From a virus: a stretch of DNA of 64,000 nucleotides. Location of the stretch: positions 106,062 to 170,061 of IMG/VR virus record IMGVR_UViG_3300035182_000466; one strand, written 5' to 3'. This document shows positions 53,418-60,866 of the stretch, one piece after another. Each line of letters opens with the position of its first letter. Positions within the stretch are counted from its first letter, which is position 1. A program made the translations under genes and the position numbers. Under the pieces are notes generated by a model. That model was not told the DNA's origin, did no database searches, and was given only the letters and a program-made list of their open reading frames with translations.

Positions 53418-53693
53418 TTAGTGCTTTAATTCTTTTCGTTTTATTGTCCATTTATAAATACCTAAGATATTTATCACCATAAAAATAACGTTAGTTAAAA
53501 CAAAACTAATATCCTTTGTTATAAATCCATATATAAAAAATATTATTGTGGCTATACCAGACAATGGATAGGCTATTTTTAATTGCCCTTTTAAGTTATA
53601 AATAGCTGCAGATAAGATACATCCATTTGCTAATAACGAAATAAAATTTTCTGGTTTACTAAATTCAAACCATTTTTCTAATAACATATACAC
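53418..53693 (-). CDS. Small three-helix membrane protein
   Basis: 91 residues with three hydrophobic segments; the last (FVLTNVIFMVINILGIYKW) resembles the half-repeat of PnuC/SWEET-type small transporters and of phage membrane proteins. A nicotinamide-ribose-type transport role is speculative. Confidence 0.55.
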   Translation of the reverse strand: MYMLLEKWFEFSKPENFISLLANGCILSAAIYNLKGQLKIAYPLSGIATIIFFIYGFITKDISFVLTNVIFMVINILGIYKWTIKRKELKH

Positions 53694-53696
53694 CTC

Positions 53697-53978
53697 TTAT
53701 TTAGAAGGTTTTAAAGCCTTCTTTATCTTAGCTTCCAGGTTATATATTTCTTTTCCTGAGAGTTTTATATGTATAGTATCTTTATAGTTAAGTCTTTCGT
53801 TATGTATAAATATTTTTAAACAATTATCATCATTACTAATTTCCATGTCTATAAAAGAATGATTCGGATGAGGTGAAGTCTCTTTACTATATACTTCTTG
53901 TGAGGATGAAGGAAAATAACTTGGAGGTGAATAAAATAAATCCTGTTCAAATATTGTCAACAACGCTACGAAGGCCAT
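53697..53978 (-). CDS. Hypothetical protein
   Basis: 93 residues; Ser/Pro-rich N-terminus and a beta C-terminal half. Ends the operon segment before the terminator. No motif. Confidence 0.5.
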   Translation of the reverse strand: MAFVALLTIFEQDLFYSPPSYFPSSSQEVYSKETSPHPNHSFIDMEISNDDNCLKIFIHNERLNYKDTIHIKLSGKEIYNLEAKIKKALKPSK

Positions 53979-54030
53979 ACTTTATACCCTCATTTTATTT
54001 TTTAATATATTAACAGTTTTAGACAAAAAA

Positions 54031-54062
54031 GAAGGGTAGCGGTTTTATCCACTACCCTTTTT
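54031..54062. terminator. Intrinsic terminator
   Basis: AAGGGTAGCGG with (T)CCACTACCCTT forms an 11-bp hairpin with one mismatch. T-rich tracts follow on both strands. It ends the structured RNA described next on the - strand. Confidence 0.8.
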
Positions 54063-54064
54063 TA

Positions 54065-54241
54065 GAACCTTGAATTAGTAATAACTAACAGGTTCCAGCT
54101 CGTAGCCTTTCTCTGATGTCTTAAGGCGACTTTCCTAAGTTTTAAGACTTGTCAGATACTCACTCTAGCTCTAAGGAGGGCTCTGTTTGGAACGCATGAA
54201 AACAGAGAGATGCAGCACACACTGTACAAAAGAAAGTCGCC
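54065..54241 (-). ncRNA. Unidentified structured RNA
   Basis: No coding frame is credible here. The outer helix is a perfect 10-bp stem, GGCGACTTTC (54125-54134) with GAAAGTCGCC (54232-54241). Inside it, CTCTGTTT (54181-54188) pairs with AAACAGAG (54200-54207), and the loop bases GCAT (54194-54197) can pair with ATGC (54210-54213), an H-type pseudoknot. A second hairpin, GAACCT (54065-54070) with AGGTTC (54090-54095), contains an inner TTAGT/ACTAA stem. It starts at the yqeY-like stop and is closed by the terminator at 54031-54062. No known RNA class is recognised. The strand is inferred from the flanking gene and terminator. Confidence 0.65.
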
Positions 54242-54705
54242 TATTTTAGTAAATTTGTTATAATTTCATTTGCAACTTTTCCTTCAAACTGATTTTTATA
54301 CTCAGAAGATAAATGTTTCATTATCTGACCTTTATTTACTAAAGGAGTTGTATTAATAAAGTTTTCAATAATTTTAGTCAATTCTTGAACCGTAAGTTGT
54401 TTAGGTAGATAGGCTGTTAAGATATCTATCTCTACCTCAAACTGTAAAGGAGATACTAAAGTAATATGTGATGATTTTTTACAAATTTCTAAGTTCTCTT
54501 TTGCCTTTTTAATAAACTGTTGTATAACGTTAGTAACAACCAAGTCTTCAGGTTCTTTTTTATCTTTACAACAATCACCAATTAAGGTAGCTAATAAGTT
54601 CTTTTTTATATCAGCTAACTTTTTACCGTTTTCATCTTTACTTTTGTATGACTCAAGCATAGCTTCTTTTTTATCTAATTTGATCTTATCAATAAGCAAC
54701 ATCAT
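54241..54705 (-). CDS. YqeY/GatB-like domain protein
   Basis: 154 residues, three-helix YqeY fold by pattern: a Lys-rich N-terminal helix, EVEIDILTAYLPKQLTVQEL (near 95-115), then the C-terminal helices with VANEI. Family members resemble the tRNA-binding tail of GatB. With tmRNA and tRNA genes nearby, a translation role is plausible. Confidence 0.7.
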   Translation of the reverse strand: MMLLIDKIKLDKKEAMLESYKSKDENGKKLADIKKNLLATLIGDCCKDKKEPEDLVVTNVIQQFIKKAKENLEICKKSSHITLVSPLQFEVEIDILTAYLPKQLTVQELTKIIENFINTTPLVNKGQIMKHLSSEYKNQFEGKVANEIITNLLK

Positions 54706-54720
54706 ATACTCCTTATAATA

Positions 54721-55644
54721 TTATATCTTCTCAAATGGTATATCTGAAATAACGCACCCTGCAGCACCTTTGTGTCCGCCACCACCATAAGTTTTTGCAA
54801 TAACAGAGCAGTCTACATTGTCCTTCTGACTGTAAAAACTAATATCGAACTTTTCACCATTAAATACAAAGCGAATACACACATCATACTCTTCTATTAA
54901 AGAACCAAATTGTCCACTACCTTTATTACCTGTATTTAATGCAAATGAACTCAATTCTTCAAAACCTATTATTGAAGCCTTGTATCCATAGTCTTTAATA
55001 TACTTTTTGTTATTAACAGATAAATATTTTGAAACTTCAATTCCAGCTTCACAATACTTTAAGATGTCTAGATCATCACAAAGAAATCCTTTTTTAAACC
55101 ACCATTCAAGAGCTTCAGGTATACTTGGATCTAAGTCCATAGTTCTTAATCCAAGTTGTAATTTGCTCATGAAACTCCAATTTGATTGGGATTTATCCCA
55201 AACATCATAACGTCCTAACCAGTATACGATTGGACATTTAATTCTAATTTTGCTTAAAAGATCTTTAGCTTGTTCTTTAACATAACTAGAGTCTTTAAGA
55301 TTCATTTTAAAGTACATATAGGTTAGTTCACAACCAGAAATACCATCAACTTGAAGACCTTCTAATACAAGATCTTTACATGCATCTAAGGATGTCTTAT
55401 GATGGTCAATCCACACAAAAGATTTGGTAGAATCTTTTATTTTTAACATCTTATCTAATGGAAATGAAAAGTCTACCATTATAACTTCATCTTCTTTTGT
55501 AAGAAAGGATAAATCATGTGAATCAACATCTACATAATCAATACCTATTAATTTTACCAATTTAGGGTTTTCAATAGTAGACATAACAATAGCGGCAGAA
55601 CAGAATCCGTCAAAATCTGAACTATGATAATAGATGTAACGCAT
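54721..55644 (-). CDS. DHH/DHHA1-family phosphoesterase
   Basis: 307 residues. SDFDGFCSA (near residue 9), VDFSFP, WIDHHKT (near residue 77) and the C-terminal GGGGHKGAAGC are the DHH and DHHA1 motifs of NrnA/RecJ-like phosphodiesterases. Likely substrates are nanoRNA, pAp or cyclic dinucleotides; the last would make it an anti-signalling enzyme (inference). Confidence 0.85.
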   Translation of the reverse strand: MRYIYYHSSDFDGFCSAAIVMSTIENPKLVKLIGIDYVDVDSHDLSFLTKEDEVIMVDFSFPLDKMLKIKDSTKSFVWIDHHKTSLDACKDLVLEGLQVDGISGCELTYMYFKMNLKDSSYVKEQAKDLLSKIRIKCPIVYWLGRYDVWDKSQSNWSFMSKLQLGLRTMDLDPSIPEALEWWFKKGFLCDDLDILKYCEAGIEVSKYLSVNNKKYIKDYGYKASIIGFEELSSFALNTGNKGSGQFGSLIEEYDVCIRFVFNGEKFDISFYSQKDNVDCSVIAKTYGGGGHKGAAGCVISDIPFEKI

Positions 55645-55668
55645 TATTACATGTTTCCTTTCAGTTAA

Positions 55669-55744
55669 TGGAGTTGGCGATAGGACTCGAATCTGCAGTC
55701 TACTGATTACAAGTCAACTGCTCTACTAATTAAGCTATACTAGC
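55669..55744 (-). tRNA. tRNA-Thr(UGU), degenerate
   Basis: Read on the - strand: anticodon loop CUUGUAA gives UGU (Thr). The D-stem, anticodon stem, T-loop (TTCGAGT) and encoded CCA end are intact. However, the acceptor stem (GCTAGTA with CGCCAAC) has three A-C mismatches and the T-stem (GCAGA with CCTAT) has two, including the normally invariant G53-C61 pair. It is either a decayed gene or one that needs RNA editing. Confidence 0.7.
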
Positions 55745-55763
55745 ATTTTATCTAATAAACAAG

Positions 55764-56123
55764 TTATTCTCTAGATCTTAAAAAATTCAATCTTGATTTT
55801 AATTCGCTTAATTCTTCTGACCATTCTATAATTTGTTCTGAATTTATTATAATACTTTCAGAACTTTCTGAGTATCGAATAATTGCTTTTGCAAGTTCCT
55901 CAATTCTTGATTCTAACCACAATGTATGAGATATAATACCAATTGGAGGTTTATCTACATCTTCGGATGTTTTAAATTTTATATCAAGAATATATCTTGA
56001 AGGTTTGCCTGTAGAAGAATATGGTTCACAAGGTTCTACATGGATATTAGCTATATCTGTATAGACAGAAGTTACGGCATTCAAAAGTGATTCAATTAAT
56101 TTTTCAACTGTGTCTCGTTTCAT
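55764..56123 (-). CDS. Hypothetical protein
   Basis: 119 residues, helical N-terminal part, beta in the middle (YILDIKFKTSEDVDKP), Ser/Glu-rich helical end. No family recognised. Confidence 0.55.
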   Translation of the reverse strand: MKRDTVEKLIESLLNAVTSVYTDIANIHVEPCEPYSSTGKPSRYILDIKFKTSEDVDKPPIGIISHTLWLESRIEELAKAIIRYSESSESIIINSEQIIEWSEELSELKSRLNFLRSRE

Positions 56124-56138
56124 TCTAGCTCCTTATTA

Positions 56139-56492
56139 TTATGAAAGTTCTTTTTCTATATCACAAAAATGTAAAGGTTTCTTATAACAAACGATATTCC
56201 GTTCTTTAGAACCTTTTAGTATCTCTGGACTGGCAGACATAAATATAATCTTAGTGTCTGGTGCATAATCTTGTACATAAAGTGCAAGTTGAGCTCCTGT
56301 AATACCAGGCATCATAATATCTGTCAAAAGTAAGGCTATGTTCATAGCCTTTAGAATATGCATCGCTGAAGCATAAGAATCAGCTAAGTAAATATTTTTA
56401 TAACCGTTTGACTCAAATAATGTCTTACACAATTCAAGACTAAAATAATCATCATCAACTATCAATATATTACTTGACTTATCTATAGCCAT
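56139..56492 (-). CDS. Stand-alone response-regulator receiver domain
   Basis: 117 residues from the ATG at 56492, which has AGGAGG upstream; an in-frame ATG at 56597 would run through the tmRNA 3' end. The receiver signature is D13/D14, phosphoacceptor D58 (LLTDIMMP), S86 and K105. There is no output domain. It may compete for a host histidine kinase or sequester phosphate. It starts 19 nt after the tmRNA CCA. Confidence 0.8.
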   Translation of the reverse strand: MAIDKSSNILIVDDDYFSLELCKTLFESNGYKNIYLADSYASAMHILKAMNIALLLTDIMMPGITGAQLALYVQDYAPDTKIIFMSASPEILKGSKERNIVCYKKPLHFCDIEKELS

Positions 56493-56510
56493 AATACCTC
56501 CTGCTAAAAT

Positions 56511-56950
56511 TGGTGGAGGTGGAGGGCTCCGACTCCCTCGTCTTGCATATGCATCCATAATCACATCTACGCTAATAGCTTCATTTAATTTAAACACTGG
56601 AGTAATAGAAGCCTAAACTATCCAGAGTCGATTAAGTTTTATGCTGAAAACTTACAAACAGGTTCCTCTTGTTAGCTACACATAACTTACCGAAATGTGA
56701 TCTTCTGTTACTCAGCGAAGGTTTACTAAGAGTATCTTCCTTTACTGTACCTACGATTCTACTGTAGGAATTTGTTACTTCTAAGCTGCTGCCAATTGGT
56801 CGAAACCATAGTTGTCAGCAGTGAAGAAGCCTTTTACTTTTTCAATTACAGTGTTTGCATTTATTGTTTAGTGGATTATTAATGAGGCCAACCACAATCC
56901 TCATAGCGCAGTAATTACTTTACATACACAATCGAATCCAATTCACCCCC
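56511..56950 (-). ncRNA. ssrA: tmRNA (trans-translation RNA) with 25-codon tag
   Basis: Read on the - strand. The 5' end GGGGGTGAATTGGATTCGA matches tmRNA starts. Its first seven bases pair with CACCTCC, followed by A and encoded CCA (56511-56513), giving the G3-U70 pair that alanyl-tRNA synthetase needs. TTGTGTATG near the 5' end pairs with CATATGCAA near the 3' end (helix P2). The tag runs from the GCA codon at 56856-56858 to TAG at 56781-56783. It is 25 residues, beginning ANTVIEKVKG and ending NYGFDQLAAA. The T-loop (AGTCGGAG between GAGGG and CCCTC) is unusual. The 192 nt upstream (56951-57142) hold nothing recognisable. Confidence 0.9.
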
Positions 56951-57142
56951 ATAATTAATTTAAGGCATTACACCACGTTTTGGTTTCTAGTCACGGTATT
57001 ACGACCTATGCTGATTGTTACTCCCGATTGAAGCTTTCACCTAAACAGTCTATTGATATATTATTTCTAAGTAGACATATAACTTAGGCTATTGCTAAAT
57101 AGAGAGATTTTTCGCAGACAATTGGTATCCGTGTCTTAAGTA

Positions 57143-57337
57143 TTAGTATAAAGCTAGCTTAGACTTATTCTTTTTATCTTTAAGTTTAAGCTTAAAACTT
57201 ACTTCAAAAGTAGACTTACAACTAGGGCACTCTATTGGTACTATTTCTTTATTCTTTGTTACCAAGAGTTTAATATCATTTTTAGTAGCTACTTTAATTG
57301 TCTCTTTACACTCAGGACATTCTACAAATACTAACAT
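57143..57337 (-). CDS. Small zinc-ribbon protein
   Basis: 64 residues: CPEC (8-11) and CPSC (37-40) form a zinc ribbon, then a Lys-rich tail. Likely nucleic-acid binding. Confidence 0.65.
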   Translation of the reverse strand: MLVFVECPECKETIKVATKNDIKLLVTKNKEIVPIECPSCKSTFEVSFKLKLKDKKNKSKLALY

Positions 57338-57352
57338 ACTCTCTCCATAAAT

Positions 57353-57538
57353 TCAATGATGTATACTATATATATTAAACTCAAATCCTTTAAGTCCACG
57401 ATAGAAATTTATAAATAATCCTTTATGGGGACCACTTGTTTTTACCATAAAAGTCCAGCTATACTTTTTATCACTACTTATAAGGACGTTACTTCCAATC
57501 TCATAAACTATATCTTTTGTAATCATTCCATGTTTCAT
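57353..57538 (-). CDS. Hypothetical small protein
   Basis: 61 residues, beta-rich, with an AAGAGG site 7-8 nt before the ATG. No motif. Confidence 0.55.
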   Translation of the reverse strand: MKHGMITKDIVYEIGSNVLISSDKKYSWTFMVKTSGPHKGLFINFYRGLKGFEFNIYSIHH

Positions 57539-57556
57539 TTACTAACCTCTTAATTA

Positions 57557-57631
57557 TGGCTCCCGAAGTAGGACTCGAACCTACAACCTAATGATTAACA
57601 GTCATTTGCTCCACCATTGAGCTATTCGGGA
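57557..57631 (-). tRNA. tRNA-Asn(GUU)
   Basis: A clean cloverleaf read on the - strand: acceptor TCCCGAA with TTCGGGA, D-arm, anticodon loop CTGTTAA (GUU), T-arm GTAGG-TTCGAGT-CCTAC, discriminator G and encoded CCA. Confidence 0.95.
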
Positions 57632-57675
57632 GTGTAAAATAATGACAACCACTCTAAAATATAATTGTCATTATA

Positions 57676-57762
57676 TGGTGCGGGTAGGGAGACTTGAACT
57701 CCCACAACCTTACGGTCAACGGATTTTGAGTCCGGTGCGTCTTCCTATTCCGCCATACCCGC
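57676..57762 (-). tRNA. tRNA-Leu(CAA)
   Basis: Class II tRNA with a long variable arm. Acceptor GCGGGTA with TACCCGC, anticodon loop CTCAAAA (CAA, reads UUG), T-arm and encoded CCA all fit. Confidence 0.95.
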
Positions 57763-57770
57763 ATATACTA

Positions 57771-58139
57771 CTAACCACAATAGATAAATTCTATTTCACC
57801 ACCCCATTGACGGCGTTTCTTTGTACTATGTTTCCATGAACCACGATAATGATTTATCGGAATATCATCGTATGTACTAATTAATGATTTTGCATTACGT
57901 CTTCTATTTACAGTTTTTGATATTTGTTTGAACTGATCTACAAAGTCATACCATTTACGTTTTTCCTGAACGCTTTGTGAGCGCCACATTCTACTTTTGT
58001 TCCATCTATGCTTATGAATACCTGGAACTGGACCTAACCTATACACAAAGTAATGATTTGCATATTTAGTAGAATACAGAAAATAACGTTCACCTCTTAT
58101 TAGTTTTGAATACTTTTCTGGTTTAAAAGAATAGTACAT
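57771..58139 (-). CDS. Hypothetical basic protein
   Basis: 122 residues, strongly basic and aromatic (HRWNKSRMWRS, then SWKHSTKKRRQWGG). GGGAGG precedes the ATG. Possibly nucleic-acid binding; no family recognised. It lies between tRNA genes. Confidence 0.55.
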   Translation of the reverse strand: MYYSFKPEKYSKLIRGERYFLYSTKYANHYFVYRLGPVPGIHKHRWNKSRMWRSQSVQEKRKWYDFVDQFKQISKTVNRRRNAKSLISTYDDIPINHYRGSWKHSTKKRRQWGGEIEFIYCG

Positions 58140-58294
58140 TGTTTCCTCCCACTAGGTTTAGTTACCTAATGGAAGTATTCTTCTTGTCCTCTATACATAA
58201 GTATCTCCTTATCCTAGTCTCTCCTAAAAGTAACACCACTTTAACGTGATATTCTTATGAAGAAAAATAGTCTACAGGTGTAGCCTAAATAAAA

Positions 58295-58363
58295 TTATTT
58301 TCCTTTAGTCTTATCTTTCTTTGGTTTCTTAGCTTCACGTCCACCTTTGTCCTTGTTTCCCAT
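58295..58363 (-). CDS. 22-residue Lys-rich protein
   Basis: MGNKDKGGREAKKPKKDKTK, then GK; AAGGAG lies 8 nt before the ATG. The KDKGGRE-x-KKPKK pattern resembles small conserved basic proteins found in many bacteria and some phages. Function unknown. Confidence 0.6.
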   Translation of the reverse strand: MGNKDKGGREAKKPKKDKTKGK

Positions 58364-58388
58364 TACTGTTCTCCTTATAAGTTTTTAT

Positions 58389-58463
58389 TGGAGCGACCAA
58401 TCGGGTTCGAACCGATGACGTTCAGCTTGGAAGGCTGACATTCTACCACTGAATTATGGTCGC
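58389..58463 (-). tRNA. tRNA-Gly(UCC)
   Basis: A clean cloverleaf read on the - strand: acceptor GCGACCA with TGGTCGC, anticodon loop CTTCCAA (UCC), T-arm ATCGG-TTCGAAC-CCGAT, discriminator T and encoded CCA. Confidence 0.95.
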
Positions 58464-58475
58464 TTATATTTAGAA

Positions 58476-58637
58476 TTATAATTCATCACGTCTGCTTATT
58501 ACATAAATAAAAAGAAGTAATAAAATAAAGTGTATTAAAAATACAGCATTTACAGTCAGATTTTTAGTATCTACTGCATCTGAAGTTGTAGATTTAAGTT
58601 TTGATACTGATCATAAGTTAAAAGGTAATTTTAACAT
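58476..58637 (-). pseudogene. Small membrane-protein gene interrupted by one TGA
   Basis: AGAGG lies about 7 nt before the ATG at 58637. MLKLPFNL, TGA, then SVSKLKSTTSDAVDTKNLTV and a transmembrane segment to SRRDEL and TAA, all in one frame. One TGG-to-TGA change would account for it. Confidence 0.55.
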
Positions 58638-58669
58638 GTAATGCCTCTAGTAGCTTAATTTATAAAATT

Positions 58670-58699
58670 AAGGGTTGCTAGGAGAGGCTAACAACCCCT
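58670..58699 (-). terminator. Intrinsic terminator after the cold-shock gene
   Basis: On the - strand GGGTTGTTAG pairs with CTAGCAACCC around a CCTCTC loop, followed by TTAATTTT. It lies 30 nt after the csp stop. Confidence 0.8.
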
Positions 58700-58727
58700 G
58701 TTGTTTAATAATTATTAGTCTATATAG

Positions 58728-58934
58728 TTATGCTACTTTAACAACGTTAGCAGCTTGTTTACCTTTCTGCCCATCAATAATATCAAAGGTTACAGCTTCA
58801 TTTTCCTTCAACGTCTTAAATCCTTCTGTCTGAATTGCTGAAAAATGCACAAAAATATCTTCCGTAGCTCCTTCCGGTGTTAAAAACCCAAAACCTTTTG
58901 CCTCATTAAACCATTTTACTTTTCCATTCACCAT
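58728..58934 (-). CDS. Cold-shock protein (CspA family)
   Basis: 68 residues, the usual family length. RNP1 (KGFGFL) and RNP2 (IFVHF) nucleic-acid-binding motifs are intact, with the [11 protein letters not shown] start. It binds single-stranded RNA/DNA and may keep phage mRNA unfolded. It has its own terminator. Confidence 0.9.
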   Translation of the reverse strand: MVNGKVKWFNEAKGFGFLTPEGATEDIFVHFSAIQTEGFKTLKENEAVTFDIIDGQKGKQAANVVKVA

Positions 58935-59061
58935 TTCTTTGTACTTCCTTTCTTTTCTTGTTACGGTATTTCTCTACCGCTTTGTAATCTGCTCAAAAAA
59001 TTGAGCAGTAATTTTAGTTATCATTATAAAATACATAAAAATTTTATGTCTTATATTTTAG

Positions 59062-59418
59062 TCATCTTACTATCTGTAGTTTAGAATTAGGCATAGAAGT
59101 TGCTGGCATTATACCAGTCTTTTTATGTATATAGCCATCTGAAATTTCTTTAGGAGCAATAATATATGATATTACTTGGTACTCTTCTATTGATACTCCT
59201 TTTCCATCATTACTAAATGGTGCCATATAGTCATGGATAATAGGCGATACGTTACCCATATTATCTATTTGACGTAAAGATAAACCATAGCAATGATCAA
59301 AATATTCTTTCTTTGTAATCTCGTCAAAACGTAATGTTCCTACAATAAACTCACCACTAACAAGTTTAGCAATAACAACTTCATCTACAACTTCAGTAGT
59401 TTGCTTGTTAAATAACAT
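59062..59418 (-). CDS. Sm-like fold phage protein
   Basis: 118 residues. VVIAKLVSGEFIVGTLR (about 15-31) is an Sm1-like strand-loop-strand, and the second half contains further strands (EEYQVISYIIAP). Phages carry such Sm-like proteins of unclear role. Confidence rests on the single motif. Confidence 0.55.
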   Translation of the reverse strand: MLFNKQTTEVVDEVVIAKLVSGEFIVGTLRFDEITKKEYFDHCYGLSLRQIDNMGNVSPIIHDYMAPFSNDGKGVSIEEYQVISYIIAPKEISDGYIHKKTGIMPATSMPNSKLQIVR

Positions 59419-59425
59419 TTAAGTA

Positions 59426-59571
59426 TCACTCCTTTTTATTCTTTATTAATAATTCTTTTATCTTCTTTTCTAGTAAATTAAAGTCTACTGGTTTAGTAAA
59501 AACATGCTCAAGATTATTTTGTACTTTTTCATATTATAATAATTTCTATAAGATGTTATAGTAGTTGACAT
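59426..59571 (-). pseudogene. Frameshifted small gene resembling a receiver-domain end
   Basis: The ATG at 59571 (TGAGG upstream) gives MSTTITSYRNYY before a shift. The other frame gives EKVQNNLEHVFTKPVDFNLL, then EKKIKELLIKNKKE and TGA. The KPVDFNLLEKKIKELL end resembles the last helix of response-regulator receivers. Length is not a multiple of three. Confidence 0.5.
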
Positions 59572-59574
59572 ACC

Positions 59575-60663
59575 TCACAGCCATTTTTTCTTTTTAAACC
59601 ACAAGTAAATACCAATTATTATAAAAATATTTACAACTATAAATATGATATAACCTCCAATCAAGTGATTCTTTTGCTCAGGCATTTCCCAATTCATTCC
59701 ATACCAACCACAAAGAAAAGAGCCAGGTAAGAAGAATGCTGAGAGTATAGTCAAAAACTTCATTATCTCATTCATACGATTACTAGATATTGCAGAGCTC
59801 AAATCAACAATAGAAGATAAAGTAGCTTTGAATCTTTCAAGCATATCCAGTATCTGAGTTAAATGAATATCCACATCTTTTATATACGCAATACTATCTG
59901 CGGTTATTAAATTACTAAAGTCATCAACCAAGGAGTTGACAAGCTCTCTCATGGCTTTAGTATCTTGTAATATTGCTTGCACCTTATTTTTCATCTGATA
60001 TATTTCTTTCAAATGACTGGCAGGGTCATCAGAATTTACAATATTATTTTCCAACTCGCTAATTTCTTCATCAAGTTTGTCTGTCATAATGTAGTACATA
60101 TCAACAACATAATCAAGAATTACACAAGCTAAACGATCTGGACCTTTTCTACGAGTTTCTGATTGTTCTGATGAAAGTCTGTTAAACAATGGCTCAAACA
60201 TTTCATCATGTGTTTCTTGAAATGTAATAACTTCTTTCGGAGTCAACCATATTGATAACTGCTTACGATTAAACTCTAAGTTATAGTAAGTAAGTATAAA
60301 ACATATCTTATCATCTTTTGTTAAAATATGCGGCCGTTGATTTACGTTTAAGATGTCTTCAAGAATCATCGGAGGCAAATCAAATGCAGATACTGTATAT
60401 TGAATGCTTGCTACATTTTTAAAACCTTTTATCAGTAACCACTTGTTTATATCAGATTCAGTCCAGATTTCTTCATTGCTAGGATTTGTATCGAGTTTAA
60501 ATCCTTGCTCATTATAATGAGCTAACTCATATTTAGTTTCAAGGTCTGAACGCTCACCAGTATAGATAACAGTTCCTGGAGGCAATCCAAACTTTACAGA
60601 ACTCTTCATAAATTTTGCTATAAAACTATGTGTCTCAATGAGACTACATACTGTTTTTGACAC
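59575..60663 (-). CDS. corA: CorA-family magnesium/cobalt transporter
   Basis: 362 residues, the usual CorA length. A long soluble cytosolic domain with a coiled stalk precedes two C-terminal transmembrane helices. The GMN signature (CGWYGMNWEMP) ends TM1 near residue 320, and the protein finishes KKKKW. It would supply Mg or Co to the cell; cobalt could matter for B12-dependent NrdJ (inference). Confidence 0.9.
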   Translation of the reverse strand: MSKTVCSLIETHSFIAKFMKSSVKFGLPPGTVIYTGERSDLETKYELAHYNEQGFKLDTNPSNEEIWTESDINKWLLIKGFKNVASIQYTVSAFDLPPMILEDILNVNQRPHILTKDDKICFILTYYNLEFNRKQLSIWLTPKEVITFQETHDEMFEPLFNRLSSEQSETRRKGPDRLACVILDYVVDMYYIMTDKLDEEISELENNIVNSDDPASHLKEIYQMKNKVQAILQDTKAMRELVNSLVDDFSNLITADSIAYIKDVDIHLTQILDMLERFKATLSSIVDLSSAISSNRMNEIMKFLTILSAFFLPGSFLCGWYGMNWEMPEQKNHLIGGYIIFIVVNIFIIIGIYLWFKKKKWL

Positions 60664-60696
60664 CTTTAAAACAAGATATGCTAATAAACATTAGTC

Positions 60697-60768
60697 TTAC
60701 AATCTCTATGATGCCCATTTAAAGTCTCCCATTAGCTATAGGTGACATGAACTTAAAAGCTGTTTTAT
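60697..60768 (-). pseudogene. Small gene with altered start and two in-frame TAGs
   Basis: AAGGAG precedes an ATA codon at 60768. The frame reads KQLLSSCHL, TAG, LMGDFKWAS, TAG, RL, TAA. Restoring G at three positions would give ATG and two Trp codons. A short intact-looking frame otherwise. The remaining 60664-60866 interval shows nothing else. Confidence 0.4.
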
Positions 60769-60866
60769 AGACTCTCCTTATTAGATTTTTAGCTAATCAG
60801 AGCTTCTAAGTTCATTGATGCACGTTATGATTTTATATCATATATTCATTGTATTTCTATATAAAT

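Noticed and set aside
54065-54241. Hammerhead ribozyme, tmRNA or RNase P RNA
   Set aside because: No CUGANGA/GAAA core or tag frame is present; the AGGAAAGUC-like bases at 54126-54134 are fully paired in the outer stem.
56511-56950. Circularly permuted (two-piece) tmRNA
   Set aside because: The order 5' acceptor half, tag, 3' half with CCA is the standard one and the acceptor halves pair directly.
58166-58198. 10-codon frame MYRGQEEYFH with a good AAGGAG site
   Set aside because: Too short to call; may be a remnant or a leader, but nothing else supports it.
27959-60768. All frameshifts as sequencing errors
   Set aside because: Lesions crowd into small genes that occupy a small share of the block while large genes are clean, so random error alone does not explain them. 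Raw reads would be needed to exclude it.
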